The translations under genes were made by a program, and so were the position numbers. Of a stretch of 64,000 nucleotides of DNA, positions 47,128 to 56,364 are shown in pieces. The notes below the pieces were generated by a model, which was not told the DNA's origin, did not search any database, and saw only the letters and a list, made by a program, of their open reading frames with translations. The DNA lies in NCBI RefSeq assembly GCF_014851675.1, contig NZ_JACVAE010000001.1, forward strand, positions 930,001 through 994,000, given 5' to 3'. The first letter of the stretch is position 1, and every line of letters begins with the position of its first letter. This DNA comes from Rhizobium sp. ARZ01. GTDB taxonomy: Bacteria > Pseudomonadota > Alphaproteobacteria > Rhizobiales > Rhizobiaceae.

Positions 47128-47169
47128 TGGCCCCTGAAGCACTGCCGCTTCAGGGGCCATTGTTTTTTA
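47128..47169 (+). terminator. Strong terminator after the BMP importer
   Basis: TGGCCCCTGAAGC and GCTTCAGGGGCCA form a 13-bp perfect stem with a six-base loop, followed by TTGTTTTTT. It lies 45 bp after the binding-protein stop. Confidence 0.9.
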
Positions 47170-47313
47170 CGCCCGAGCCTGCTGCGGGCGCCCGTTCAAT
47201 GCAGCTTGTGCGGTGCGAAATTTTTGTTCATTCGCAATTTTGAGTTCACAATAGTAATACAATATGATTTTGCTCACTGGCTGCTGAAGGGCAGCTTTCT
47301 TTGGGAGGACATC

Positions 47314-47776
47314 ATGAAATTGTAGACCGCACTTGCGAGTGCCACGGTTTTGGCTGCTTGCATGTTCGGCTCGGCTTCGGCGGCCGACCTCACCGTTGGC
47401 ATTTCGCAGATCGGCTCGGAATCCGGCTGGCGCGCGGCAGAGACGACGCTGACCAAGCAACAGGCCGAAAGCCGCGAAATCAACCTGAAGTTCGCCGACG
47501 CGCAGCAGAAGCAGGAAAACCAGATCAAGGCGCTTCGCTCATTCATTGCGCGGGGCGTTGACGCCATTCGGTTCGGACGACGTGCTGACCGAAGCCAAGG
47601 AGGCTGAAATTCCGGTCATCCTGCTGGATCGCACCGTCGACTCGTCGAAGGACCTCTACATGACGGCCGTCACGTCCGACCTCGTCCATGAGGGCAATGT
47701 GGTGGGCAAGTGGCTAGTCGACACGATTGCCGGCAAGCCATGCAATGTCGTCGAGCTGCAGGGGACCACCGGCTCC
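47314..47776 (+). pseudogene. Remnant of YtfQ-like galactofuranose-type sugar-binding protein
   Basis: Sequence after the ATG encodes an exported binding protein (ADLTVGISQIGSESGWRAAE, then KFADAQQKQENQIKALRSFI), very like YtfQ. It is broken in three ways. Codon 4 is TAG (ATG AAA TTG TAG). At about 47565-47580 the frame jumps and several residues of the GVDAI...DDVLTEAKEAEI region are missing. After ELQGTTGS the binding-protein sequence stops and permease sequence begins. GGGAGGA precedes the ATG, so the expression signals survive. It is a dead gene, ended by an internal deletion that joined it to yjfF. Confidence 0.88.
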
Positions 47777-48249
47777 TTGAGGCTGATGCTTCTCGTATTC
47801 GCCGCGGCCATTTTGCTCGCCCATCGCACGCGTTTCGGCGCCAATGTCTACGCGCTCGGTGGAGGCGTTGCCACAGCGGGTCTGATGGGTGTGCCCGTGG
47901 CGCAGACAACCATTCTCATCTATGCGTGTCGGGCATGCGTGCCGGGCTTTCGGGAATCGTCTTCTCGCTCTATACCTCAGCAGGATACTCGCTCGCTGCG
48001 GTCGGGGTGGAACTGGATGCGATCGCGGCAGTGGTGATTGGAGGGACGCTTCTGACGGGCGGATCCGGGTTCGTGGGGGGAACGCTGATCGGCATTCTCA
48101 TCATGGGGCTGATTCAGACCTACATCACATTCGATGGCTCGCTCTCCAGTTGGTGGACGAAGATATTGATTGGTCTTCTGCTTTTCGGGTTTATCCTGAT
48201 GCAGAAGGGCTTTCTCTATCTGTCGAGGAGCGGCAGGCGGTTTGCCTGA
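47777..48249 (+). pseudogene. Remnant of YjfF-like sugar ABC permease, fused to the ytfQ remnant
   Basis: From LRLMLLVFAAAILLAHRTRFG on, the sequence is the C-terminal half of a YjfF-type permease (VYALGGGVATAGLMGVPVAQTTILIY, then IVFSLYTSAGYSLAAVGVELD and GTLLTGGSGFVGG). The N-terminal half is missing, and a one-base deletion near 47931 (TGTCGGGCATGCG) shifts the frame before GLSGIVFS. Between the ytfQ and yjfF remnants, the rest of ytfQ, the ATPase (ytfR) and the other permease (ytfT) are absent. This indicates one large deletion within a former ytfQ-ytfR-ytfT-yjfF operon. Confidence 0.87.
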
Positions 48250-48355
48250 AGGACGCGGCCGACACCGGACCTGGTGTCGAATGGACGGTCGCACCGGTTT
48301 GACCATTGCAGTTGTCCACCTAAGGATGGACGGCCGGCAGGGAGAGGAGGGACGA

Positions 48356-49105
48356 TTGCGCAAGGGGCTGCTTGAGACCGTCATTACGGGGGCAAACACA
48401 CGAACCAGCCATGCGCAGGTCGTAAACGAACTCGGGCGCGCCATTGTCGCCGGAGAATTTGCGGTGGGCTCGACGCTTCCGGGAGACGCGGAACTCGCAG
48501 CCCGCTTCAAGGTATCGCGCACGGTGCTGCGGGAAGCGATGAAGACGCTGTCTGCCAAGGGGCTGGTCGTACCCCGCGCGCGGATCGGCACTCGTGTCAC
48601 GCCGCGAGCGCAGTGGAACTTGTTCGATAGCGATATCCTGACCTGGCAGCTTGCGAAGGGCGTCGACGAGGCATTTCTGCTCGATCTCAGTGAAGTCCGA
48701 CTGGCTTTCGAACCCCACGCCGCTGCTCTCGCGGCGCGATTTGCCACGGATGCCGACATCAGCCACATGATGCGGCTGGCCATGGCAATGGGGGATCCGG
48801 AACATACCGCCGAAACACTCGCCATGGCCGACCTGAAATTCCACCTCAGTGTGCTGGAGGCCTCGCGCAATCCCTTCTTCCGCACCATCGGCAGCCTGAT
48901 TGAAGCCGCGCTCGTCGGCGTGTTCAGGCTCAGTTCCCCGGCGCGGGATCGCGGCAAGATCGATGATGTTGCCGCCTCTCACATCCGCATCGTCGAGGAA
49001 ATCCGTCGCCGCGATGAGGCGGGTGCGCGCCGTGCGATGGAGAACGTCATTCGCGTCGGCCGTGAACGTGTCGTCGACGCATTGAACGAACGCAGTCACG
49101 CGTAG
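48356..49105 (+). CDS. GntR-family (FadR-type, FCD domain) transcription regulator
   Basis: The N-terminal winged helix reads VVNELGRAIVAGEFAVGSTLP, then LAARFKVSRTVLREAMKTLSAKGLV. The C-terminal FCD ligand domain contains VRLAFEPHAAALAARFA, LKFHLSVLEASRNPFFRTI and SHIRIVEEIRRRD, with His residues typical of metal or organic-acid binding. I chose the TTG at 48356 with AGGAGG five bases upstream; the longer frame to 48242 runs back over the yjfF remnant. It probably regulated the lost sugar importer in front of it and may now be an orphan or act elsewhere. Confidence 0.87.
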   Translation: MRKGLLETVITGANTRTSHAQVVNELGRAIVAGEFAVGSTLPGDAELAARFKVSRTVLREAMKTLSAKGLVVPRARIGTRVTPRAQWNLFDSDILTWQLAKGVDEAFLLDLSEVRLAFEPHAAALAARFATDADISHMMRLAMAMGDPEHTAETLAMADLKFHLSVLEASRNPFFRTIGSLIEAALVGVFRLSSPARDRGKIDDVAASHIRIVEEIRRRDEAGARRAMENVIRVGRERVVDALNERSHA

Positions 49106-49168
49106 GTCGCGTGAGACACAAGGTGGCTGCGGCAGATCTGCGGGACCGTCATCTGATGTAGCCGACGT

Positions 49169-49513
49169 TCAGTCGTCGTTGCTGGCATTCAGGTCTTCGG
49201 GCCGCAAACCGTCGTCAGAATGATGCTCGAGCTGTGCCGCGCCCATCGACTGGTAGAGGTTGAACAGTGCTTCGCTGGCGCGGGAGGCGTAGCGAAACCA
49301 TTCCGGACTTCCTGCGATGGCGGGATGATGGAGGAGATGCTGGTCCAAAAGGTCCAGCACGATCGAGGCCGTGTGGGTCGCCTCGTGAAAGCCGGTGCTG
49401 CCTGGCGCATTGTGCGCCAGCAGCGCAGTCGACGTGGTCTGTTTCACCCGCGCCAGTTCGTTCACCAGCTTCAGGCGCTCGTCTTCGAGTTCTGCATCGC
49501 TGCTTTCGATCAT
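49169..49513 (-). CDS. Hypothetical protein (114 aa), rhizobial
   Basis: A soluble, mostly helical product (MIESSDAELEDERLKLVNEL...) with a central HEATHTASIVLDLLDQHLLHHP and an acidic C-terminus. I recall no family. Codon bias and a clean frame suggest it is real. The ribosome-binding site upstream is weak. The next gene upstream on the same strand is a small membrane protein, 84 bp away. Confidence 0.6.
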   Translation of the reverse strand: MIESSDAELEDERLKLVNELARVKQTTSTALLAHNAPGSTGFHEATHTASIVLDLLDQHLLHHPAIAGSPEWFRYASRASEALFNLYQSMGAAQLEHHSDDGLRPEDLNASNDD

Positions 49514-49597
49514 GGAATACAGTCTTGCACAGCCTCGAAGGGCTGTCGAGCGCGTGTCGGCTCTAGTGGGCCGCCTGAAGCACCACGCCGCCGACCT

Positions 49598-49939
49598 TCA
49601 GATCAGAATGCGAGCGACATCGATTGCGATGGAAAGCAGCATACCGGAGGCGGTCAGCACCAGCCCGATTGCGAAATTTCGGGTGCCGGACTTGAATACG
49701 TTTCGCTTCAGAGAATCGAGGCGAAGCAATCGCCAGAGGGCGTGCGCCTGGAAGACGATTCCGGCCGAGATCAGGGCGAGCGTCGGCAAGTCGTCGAGTT
49801 GCCACTCATTCGGGTTGCTGGTCCAGGAATTCAGGAAGCCGAGTGAGAAGGCGAGCACAATGCCGAAGACGGTAATGTTGCCGTTGCGGAAGAGGACATC
49901 GATATCGCGCTCTTCCTCCGGTCTGTCGCTATGCTCCAT
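49598..49939 (-). CDS. Small membrane protein (113 aa), unknown family
   Basis: After a charged N-terminus (MEHSDRPEEERDIDVLF) there are three hydrophobic segments at about residues 20-40, 50-68 and 90-110, the last ending MLLSIAIDVARILI at the C-terminus. GGAGG precedes the ATG at a good distance. The function is unknown. Confidence 0.65.
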   Translation of the reverse strand: MEHSDRPEEERDIDVLFRNGNITVFGIVLAFSLGFLNSWTSNPNEWQLDDLPTLALISAGIVFQAHALWRLLRLDSLKRNVFKSGTRNFAIGLVLTASGMLLSIAIDVARILI

Positions 49940-50063
49940 GCCGCCTCCGAAGAAAAGCGATTGCCCCTATAATGTCCTGTCTTCTTGGCCCGCGGCCATG
50001 CAGCGCCGATAACTGCAATCGAGCTATGCCTCGTCCGCAAGAGTTGGTGTTTCCCTGAAAACG

Positions 50064-50198
50064 CTAGAAGCGGGGTGACGCTTCGTCGTGATTGTGCGGA
50101 CGCTGCTGCTCGCGCTGCCGCCGCATGCCGTAGGCGAGAAAGAGACCCAGGACGGCGGAACCAAGAACGACGGCGAACAATGCGAGAAAGTTTTCCAT
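50064..50198 (-). CDS. Small single-span membrane peptide (44 aa)
   Basis: The reverse-strand frame gives MENFLALFAVVLGSAVLGLF, then LAYGMRRQREQQRPHNHDEASPRF and a stop: one hydrophobic segment followed by a basic and polar tail, the usual topology of small bitopic membrane proteins. GGGAGGAG lies 6 bases before the ATG. No family was recognised. It is shorter than most predicted frames and would be missed by a 60-residue cutoff. Confidence 0.5.
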   Translation of the reverse strand: MENFLALFAVVLGSAVLGLFLAYGMRRQREQQRPHNHDEASPRF

Positions 50199-50350
50199 GA
50201 CATGCTCCTCCCTTCATCAAGGATAGCAGGCGGAAAGCCGTTGGCAATATTCACCTTCCGAGGTGCGCGGTGTTCATCGGTTCGGATCTGTCCGAAGAAG
50301 TCGGGGGCGGGCCGGACTATCCGGGCCAATCCTGAGGGCAACAGTCCTCC

Positions 50351-51433
50351 TCAGTTGATCCGGTGCCCGGTGGTATCATCGAACAGGTGGGTTCCCGCCG
50401 GGTTGCCGCGCACGCAAATGTTTTCGCCGACCTTGATTTCGGCGCTCCTCGGAAACTCGACGGTGAGCATGCGGCTCTGACCGATCTCGACATAACCGTA
50501 GGTCTGGCTGCCGAGGCGCTCGACGACTGCGAGTTCGCCGCCAAACCACGCTTCCGCGGGCGAACAGCGGACGAGGTCTTCCGGCCGGATGCCCAGGGTG
50601 ACGTTCCCGTTCTTTTGAGACATTTGTTCAGGCGACGGCAAGGTAAACTCCCGGCCAGCGATGGAAACGCGCAACTCGTCATTCGCAGCGGTTTTCAACT
50701 CCGCTGACAGGGTGTTCATCGTCGGGCTGCCGATAAAGCGGGCGACGAAGAGGCTGGCCGGCTTATGGTAGAGTTCGAGCGGAGCGCCGACCTGCTCGAT
50801 CCGGCCCGCATTCAGCACGACGATGCGGTCAGCCAGCGTCATGGCCTCGACCTGGTCGTGCGTCACATAGATCGTCGTCGCCTTCATCCGGTTGTGCAGC
50901 TTGGCGATTTCCAGGCGCATTTCGACGCGCAAGGCTGCGTCGAGGTTGGAAAGCGGCTCGTCGAAAAGGAAAGCAGACGGTTCGCGCACGATCGCGCGGC
51001 CCATAGCGACGCGCTGGCGCTGGCCGCCGGACAGTTGCGCCGGGCGGCGCTCCAGGAACTGGGCGATCTTGAGGGTATCTGCCGCGAGCGACACGCGCTT
51101 GTTGATCGCCTCGTCAGCTGTACCGCGCATCTTCAGGCCGAAAGCCATGTTCTCGCGCACGCTCATGTGGGGATAGAGCGCGTAATCCTGGAACACCATG
51201 GCGATGTCGCGCTCGGACGGCGGCAGCGCGTTGACCACCTTTCCGCCGATGTCGAGCACGCCTCCGGAAATCTCCTCAAGGCCGGCAATCATGCGCAGGA
51301 GCGTGGACTTGCCGCAACCCGATGGTCCGACCAGGACGAGGAACTCGCCGCTTTCGATTTCAATATCGACGTCGTGGATGACCGGAAGCGAGCCGTAGGT
51401 CTTGCGGATCTTTCTCAAGGCGATTGCGGTCAC
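50351..51433 (-). CDS. Sugar/polyol ABC importer ATPase (UgpC/MalK type)
   Basis: This 360-residue ATPase has Walker [11 protein letters not shown]-loop [11 protein letters not shown], signature [11 protein letters not shown], Walker [12 protein letters not shown], the switch [13 protein letters not shown] and a C-terminal TOBE-like region from about residue 240. It is transcribed away from the GntR regulator gene and the rest of the sugar operon, which has a binding protein and two permeases but no ATPase of its own. It is therefore the obvious energiser of that importer. The shared intergenic region contains a candidate operator. Confidence 0.93.
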   Translation of the reverse strand: MTAIALRKIRKTYGSLPVIHDVDIEIESGEFLVLVGPSGCGKSTLLRMIAGLEEISGGVLDIGGKVVNALPPSERDIAMVFQDYALYPHMSVRENMAFGLKMRGTADEAINKRVSLAADTLKIAQFLERRPAQLSGGQRQRVAMGRAIVREPSAFLFDEPLSNLDAALRVEMRLEIAKLHNRMKATTIYVTHDQVEAMTLADRIVVLNAGRIEQVGAPLELYHKPASLFVARFIGSPTMNTLSAELKTAANDELRVSIAGREFTLPSPEQMSQKNGNVTLGIRPEDLVRCSPAEAWFGGELAVVERLGSQTYGYVEIGQSRMLTVEFPRSAEIKVGENICVRGNPAGTHLFDDTTGHRIN

Positions 51434-51474
51434 TGTAATGTCCCTCCGAAGGGCGAAATCAGCCCTTGACCTCC

Positions 51475-51498
51475 ATTATCGATATCAATATCAATAAT
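51475..51498. promoter_or_regulatory. Candidate GntR operator between ABC ATPase and GntR gene
   Basis: ATTATCGATATCAATATCAATAAT is an imperfect palindrome with tandem ATATC-like repeats, AT-rich within GC-rich DNA, located between the divergent ATPase and GntR genes. It lies 38 bp upstream of the proposed GntR start, where it could control both directions. It does not match the FadR consensus exactly. Confidence 0.5.
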
Positions 51499-51535
51499 GA
51501 TACGAACGCCGGTTGGCAACTCCATGGAAGGCGCA

Positions 51536-52225
51536 ATGTCCTATTTTTCGACAAGGCCGAATGCTCGCACTGCTCCCGCGAAGCCCGCAAAATCCGCGGC
51601 CGCCTTCAATGCGCTGAAGCGGGATATCATGCTCGGCGTTCTGCCGGCGGGTGCTGCGTTGACCGAGCTCGAACTGGCCGCTCATTTCGGCTGCAGTCAG
51701 GGAACAGTGCGCGAGGCGCTGCTCCAGCTTCAGGAAGAGGGGCTGGTCCTGCGTCAGGGGCACAAGGGCACGCAGGTTTCCGAGTGCACCGAGGATGAGG
51801 CGGTCGAAATGTTCCGCGTTCGGCGCCAGATCGAGTGCAACGGGGTTTTGCGCGTTGTGCGGGCGCCGAGCCGCACGCTGATCTCCGATCTGCGGGCACT
51901 GCTGCAGGAGATGCTGGATGCGGCGCAGCGCGACGACGAACTGGAGCTCGCGTCCGCCGACCGTGATTTCCATCGTCGGATTTTCCAGGATGCGCGGTTG
52001 CCGGCGCTGGATCCGATTCTGCACCGCTGCCTGGTTCATAACCATCGCTTCAAGATATCGAGAAGCACGGCCCCGCGTGACCTCGTGGCGACCGCCCAGC
52101 GGCACAGCACGATCATCGAGGCGATTGACAGCCGCGATCCCGTGCGCGCGAACGAAGCGCTGCGTCACCACATCGCCACCATCGTCGATCTTGGCCCCAG
52201 CGTATTTCCGGATGTTGCCCTATGA
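51536..52225 (+). CDS. GntR-family (FCD-type) regulator of the sugar cluster
   Basis: An N-terminal winged helix (AFNALKRDIMLGVLPAGAAL, then FGCSQGTVREALLQLQEEGLV) is followed by an FCD-like helical ligand domain (VEMFRVRRQIECNGVLRVV to the end). Length is about 229 from the ATG at 51536 (MSYFSTRPN), which has GGAAGG nearby; ATGs at 51497 and 51524 are in frame and possible. Its stop overlaps the start of the esterase gene (ATGA), so the regulator heads the operon and is expected to respond to the imported sugar or a derivative. Confidence 0.88.
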   Translation: MSYFSTRPNARTAPAKPAKSAAAFNALKRDIMLGVLPAGAALTELELAAHFGCSQGTVREALLQLQEEGLVLRQGHKGTQVSECTEDEAVEMFRVRRQIECNGVLRVVRAPSRTLISDLRALLQEMLDAAQRDDELELASADRDFHRRIFQDARLPALDPILHRCLVHNHRFKISRSTAPRDLVATAQRHSTIIEAIDSRDPVRANEALRHHIATIVDLGPSVFPDVAL

Positions 52226-53205
52226 CTGGGCAGGTCTCTTTCAACGCTGAGCTTTCACCCGAGATGGCGGCGTTGATGCAGCGCCTCGCTGCGGAGGGGC
52301 CGCAGCAGGACCCGACACTGCTGCCTCCGGCTGAGGGGCGGGCGCTCTCCGAAGAGGGAAACCGGCGCTGGAACCGCGATCTGCCGTCGATGGCGAGCGT
52401 CGTCGACATCCGGGTCGAGGCCGATAGGTCGCTCGGTTCGGCGCATTGCCGGGTGCGGGTTCTTGTGCCCGAGGGCCGGGCGGCAGGCGCAATCCTCTAT
52501 GTGCACGGCGGCGGCTTTGCCTTTTGCAGCCCGGAGACCCACGAGCGCTGCGCCCGCGTCCTTGCGCTCGAATCCGGTCTGCCCGTTCTTCTGCCTGACT
52601 ATCGGCTTGCGCCCGAAAATCCTTATCCTGCCGGGTTGAAGGATGTGGTCGCATGCCTGCGGGCGGCATTTGCTGCAACGAGGGTTGCCGGTGTCCTCGA
52701 AGGGCCGCTGTTGCTGGCTGGCGACTCGGCCGGGGCGAACCTCGCATTGGCGGCCATGCTGCATGAGCAGCAGGCCGTCGCGCCGACACCGGTTGCGGGT
52801 GCGCTGCTCTTCTACGGCAACTATGCAATGGACTTCTCGACGCCCTCCTACGAGTTCTTCGCCAACGGCCCCGGCCTGACGCGCGCGAAGATGCAGCGCT
52901 ATTGGGCCTGGTATGCCGCTGATCGAGCGGACATCTCGCAAGACCCGCTCGCCTGTCCGCTCGTTGCGTACGATGCAGCGCTTGGGGCGCTGCCGCCTCT
53001 GTATCTGATGGCTGGAGGCGTCGACCCGCTGCTCAGCGACACGCTCATCCTTCAGCAGCGGCTGGAGGCGCTGGGGCGCGGGGACACCGTTACCATCGTA
53101 CCCGGCGTCACGCACGGATTTCTGCAAAACACGATTGATCTTGCAGCGGCGCGGGAGGCGCTTGCCGCTGCCGGAGTCGCCGCATGGAAAATGGCTCGCG
53201 CCTGA
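52222..53205 (+). CDS. Alpha/beta hydrolase, HSL (hormone-sensitive lipase) family
   Basis: The oxyanion motif is YVHGGGFAFCSPETH, the nucleophile elbow is LLAGDSAGANLALAA, and the catalytic Asp/His regions are GGVDPLLSD and VTHGFLQNT. The 327-residue protein is typical of the HSL family, which cleaves small esters. It overlaps the GntR gene and precedes the binding protein, so it is part of the sugar operon. Deacylation of an acylated sugar, or lactone opening, would fit the context but is inference. Confidence 0.88.
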   Translation: MTGQVSFNAELSPEMAALMQRLAAEGPQQDPTLLPPAEGRALSEEGNRRWNRDLPSMASVVDIRVEADRSLGSAHCRVRVLVPEGRAAGAILYVHGGGFAFCSPETHERCARVLALESGLPVLLPDYRLAPENPYPAGLKDVVACLRAAFAATRVAGVLEGPLLLAGDSAGANLALAAMLHEQQAVAPTPVAGALLFYGNYAMDFSTPSYEFFANGPGLTRAKMQRYWAWYAADRADISQDPLACPLVAYDAALGALPPLYLMAGGVDPLLSDTLILQQRLEALGRGDTVTIVPGVTHGFLQNTIDLAAAREALAAAGVAAWKMARA

Positions 53206-53235
53206 GCGTGGCCGCACAATTTCTAGGAGGAGAAA

Positions 53236-54435
53236 ATGGCAATGTTGAAATCGCTTACCATTGGCGCCGCGCTGGCCGCGACGCTGTTCGCATCGACTGC
53301 TTCTGCCGAAACGGTCCGCTTCTGGTACCACTTCGACAATCCGGAAAACCCGATGGCTGACCTGGTGGCGAAGTTCGAAGCCGCCAATCCGGGCATCACG
53401 ATCGAAGCGGAAAACGTGCCGTGGAACAGCTATTACGACACGCTCTACACCTCGCTCGTTGGCGGCAACGCGCCGGATGCGGCAATGGTGAAGCTCTTTG
53501 CCCAGCCGCGCCTGGTGGAGATGGGGGCCCTTGAGCCGCTCGGCGACAAGATTGACGCCTGGGCCGGAAAGGCCGACCTGCTCGACAATCTGCTGGAATT
53601 GAACAAGGGTCCGGAGGGCCAGCAGTACTACCTGCCGATCCAGTACGTCGTTCTGTATCTCTACTACCGCGCCGATCTCTTCGAGCAGGCCGGCCTGCAG
53701 CCGCCGAAGACCTGCGAGGAATTCCGCGACGCGGCGATCAAGCTGACCAAGGCGCCGACGACCTACGGCTTCGGCCTGCGCGGCGGCAAGGGCGGCTGGG
53801 ACCAGTGGGGCGCCTTCGTCCTCTCTCAGGGGGCAGAGCTGAAGCCGGGCGGGCTGACCAACGAAAAGGCGGTCGCCGCCAACCAACGGCTGATCGACCT
53901 GTTCCAGAAGGACAAGGTCATCCCGCCGTCCGCGCCGAACGACGGTTTCCAGGAAATCACCGGCGCCTTCAAGGCCGGCACGACGGCCATGACGATCCAT
54001 CATATCGGCTCGTCCAACGACATGGTCAAGGCGCTGGGTGACAAGGTCTCGGCCGTGCCGGTGCCGGAATGCAGCGGCAATCGCTGGACGTCCTACGGCG
54101 ACGAGTCGCTGGCGATTTTCTCTTCCTCCGAAGTGAAGGACGCTGCCTGGAAGTGGGTCTCGTTCCTGGCCGAAGGCGAGAACAACGTGGCCTTCAACAA
54201 GGCGACCGGCCAGATGACCGTAACGAAGAGCGGCTCGGCCGACTGGAAGCTGCATGAGCGCCGCTTCGTGGATGCGACCGTCGACTCGCTGCCCTTCGCC
54301 CATGTCCTGCCGCAGAGCCCGGCGACGTCGGAGTTCGTCAACACCGCCTGGCAGACGGCCATGCAGCAGGCACTGACGGGACAGATCACCTCGCAGCAGA
54401 TGATGGAACAGCTGGAAGTGCTCTTCGCCCAATAA
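53236..54435 (+). CDS. ABC sugar-binding protein (family 1, UgpB/MalE type)
   Basis: The 399-residue exported protein has a signal peptide (LTIGAALAATLFASTASA, cleavage before ETVRF), then FWYHFDNPENPMADLVAKFE, the ligand-binding region YYDTLYTSLVGGNAPDAAMVKLF, and AFKAGTTAMTIHHIGSSND. AGGAGG lies just before the ATG. It belongs with the two permeases and the divergent ATPase. The substrate is unknown; the catabolic genes suggest a uronate, a polyol or a modified sugar. Confidence 0.93.
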   Translation: MAMLKSLTIGAALAATLFASTASAETVRFWYHFDNPENPMADLVAKFEAANPGITIEAENVPWNSYYDTLYTSLVGGNAPDAAMVKLFAQPRLVEMGALEPLGDKIDAWAGKADLLDNLLELNKGPEGQQYYLPIQYVVLYLYYRADLFEQAGLQPPKTCEEFRDAAIKLTKAPTTYGFGLRGGKGGWDQWGAFVLSQGAELKPGGLTNEKAVAANQRLIDLFQKDKVIPPSAPNDGFQEITGAFKAGTTAMTIHHIGSSNDMVKALGDKVSAVPVPECSGNRWTSYGDESLAIFSSSEVKDAAWKWVSFLAEGENNVAFNKATGQMTVTKSGSADWKLHERRFVDATVDSLPFAHVLPQSPATSEFVNTAWQTAMQQALTGQITSQQMMEQLEVLFAQ

Positions 54436-54456
54436 AGCGCATCCTCCCATGCATCT

Positions 54457-54483
54457 CCCACCCGCAGCGTCAGGGCGGGTGGG
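54457..54483 (+). terminator. Intercistronic stem-loop after the sugar-binding protein gene
   Basis: CCCACCCGC and GCGGGTGGG form a nine-pair stem with a nine-base loop in the 88-bp gap between the binding-protein and permease genes. There is no T tract, so it is more likely a partial terminator or mRNA-stabilising element that raises binding-protein expression relative to the permeases. Confidence 0.5.
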
Positions 54484-54523
54484 GGGATCGATGCCAGCCC
54501 ACAAGGCAAGGAAATGAATTCCG

Positions 54524-55447
54524 ATGACAGTGATCACCTCGTCTCCGACCACCGACATTGCAATACCGACGCCATGGAGCACGCGGCTAATGCCCTACAT
54601 GCTTCTCGCGCCGGCGGTGCTGGTGACGGTGTTCATCGTCTTCATGCCGATGGTGCAGGCGGTCGTCACCAGCTTTTACGATCTTGTGCTCTGGAAGCCG
54701 AACGCAAGCCGCTTCGTCGGCTTCGGCAACTACGTGAAGCTCTTCGCCGATCCCGTCTTCTGGACCGCGCTGTGGAACACCGTGATCTGGATCGGCCTGA
54801 CGGTGCCGTTGCAGATGGGGCTCGGCCTGCTGACGGCGCTCTTGCTCAATCGAGAGTTCCCCTGGCGCGGCTTTGCGCGCGCCCTGATCATCATTCCCTG
54901 GGCGCTGCCGAGCGTCGTGATCGCGCTGATGTGGCGCTGGATCTACGATCCGAACACCGGTGTGTTCAACGACATCCTCATCTATCTCTCGATCGTGCAG
55001 AGCGCCGTCCCGTGGCTCGCCGATCCGAACCTTGCCCTCTATGCCATTATCGGCACGCTGACATGGCAAGGCTTCCCATTCTTCGCGGTGATGATCCTTG
55101 CCGGCCTGCAGGGCATTCCGAAGAGCCAATATGAGGCCGCATCGATCGACGGCGCCAGCGCCTGGCGGCAGTTCCTGCATATCACGCTGCCGGGCATTGC
55201 GCCGGTGCTGGCGACGGCGGGACTGCTGCGCGTGATCTGGGTCGCCAACTCGATGGACGTGATTTTTGTCATGACCGGCGGTGGCCCGGGCTACGCGACC
55301 CATACGCTGCCGCTCTACGCCTTCGTCCGGGCCCGGCAGAACCTCGATTTCGGCTATGGCACCGCGATCGCCGTCACATTCACCATCCTGCTCGGCGCGA
55401 TCGTCGCCGTCTATCTGGCCCGCACCATGCGCGAGGTTGAGCGATGA
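54524..55447 (+). CDS. ABC sugar permease 1 (MalF type)
   Basis: A 307-residue permease with six membrane segments. The cytoplasmic EAA loop is YEAASIDGASAWRQFLHITLPGI, which contacts the ATPase. It overlaps the next permease gene by four bases (ATGA). It begins 88 bp after the binding-protein gene. Confidence 0.93.
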   Translation: MTVITSSPTTDIAIPTPWSTRLMPYMLLAPAVLVTVFIVFMPMVQAVVTSFYDLVLWKPNASRFVGFGNYVKLFADPVFWTALWNTVIWIGLTVPLQMGLGLLTALLLNREFPWRGFARALIIIPWALPSVVIALMWRWIYDPNTGVFNDILIYLSIVQSAVPWLADPNLALYAIIGTLTWQGFPFFAVMILAGLQGIPKSQYEAASIDGASAWRQFLHITLPGIAPVLATAGLLRVIWVANSMDVIFVMTGGGPGYATHTLPLYAFVRARQNLDFGYGTAIAVTFTILLGAIVAVYLARTMREVER

Positions 55448-56277
55448 ACAATCAAAGCACCGCACGCCGCATCCTGACCACCGACCTGCCGGTCCTGTTC
55501 ATCGTTATCTTCGCCATGGCCCCGTTCGCCTGGATGGTGCTGACATCGCTGACGCCGACGGCAACGCTGAACGCTACCGGCGTGTCCGTCTCGCCGGCTG
55601 GCTGGAGCCTCGATAACTACGAGCGCCTGCTGCGCCAGACCTCGTTCCTCGGCAACATGATGGACAGCCTCATCATCGCCGGCGGTACGGTCATCCTCGG
55701 GCTGGCAGTTGCGGTCACTGCGGCCTATGCCTTCTCGCGCTTCCGGTTTTCCGGGCGCAAGCTGCTGATGCTGCAGTTCTTGCTGATCAACATGTTCCCG
55801 GTGGTGCTGTTGATCCTTCCGCTGTTCGTGCTGATGAAAAACGTCGGCATACTGGACACGCATTTCGGCCTGATCCTCGCCAATGCCACGGTCGCCATCC
55901 CCTTCGCCGTCTGGATGCTGACGAGCTATGTCGGCGCGATCCCGAAGAGCCTCGACGAGGCGGCGATGATCGACGGTTGCTCGCGGCTGACGGCACTGCG
56001 CCGTGTCGTGCTGCCGCTGACGATGCCTGGCATCATCTCCACCGGCATCTACATCTTCATTACCGCCTGGAACGAATATCTCTATGCGCTGACGCTTGGC
56101 GGGCGGAACGTGCGGCCCGTCACCGTCGCGATCCAGACGCTGATCGGCGAGTACCAGATCGAGTGGGGCCTGCTCGCCGCCGGCGCGGTCGTCGGCGCCA
56201 TGCCCGCTACCATCCTGTTCCTACTCGTCCAGCGCCGCCTGATTGGCGGGCTCACGCAGGGCGCGGTGAAGGGCTGA
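55444..56277 (+). CDS. ABC sugar permease 2 (MalG type)
   Basis: A 277-residue permease with six membrane segments and the EAA loop [26 protein letters not shown]. It begins with [20 protein letters not shown] and ends with a lysine-containing tail. Start and stop overlap with permease 1, and an isomerase gene follows after about 90 bp. Confidence 0.93.
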   Translation: MNNQSTARRILTTDLPVLFIVIFAMAPFAWMVLTSLTPTATLNATGVSVSPAGWSLDNYERLLRQTSFLGNMMDSLIIAGGTVILGLAVAVTAAYAFSRFRFSGRKLLMLQFLLINMFPVVLLILPLFVLMKNVGILDTHFGLILANATVAIPFAVWMLTSYVGAIPKSLDEAAMIDGCSRLTALRRVVLPLTMPGIISTGIYIFITAWNEYLYALTLGGRNVRPVTVAIQTLIGEYQIEWGLLAAGAVVGAMPATILFLLVQRRLIGGLTQGAVKG

Positions 56278-56364
56278 CCATTCGCTAACTGCTTATTTTC
56301 GCAGTTCCGGATGCAAAACCGCTACGCACTTTTGCTGGCACTGCTCTAGAAAGAGGACTGACCC

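Noticed and set aside
52255..54582. 775-codon open frame opposite the esterase and binding-protein genes
   Set aside because: It spans two well-supported genes in antisense and their intergenic gap, which is typical of codon-bias shadows in GC-rich DNA.
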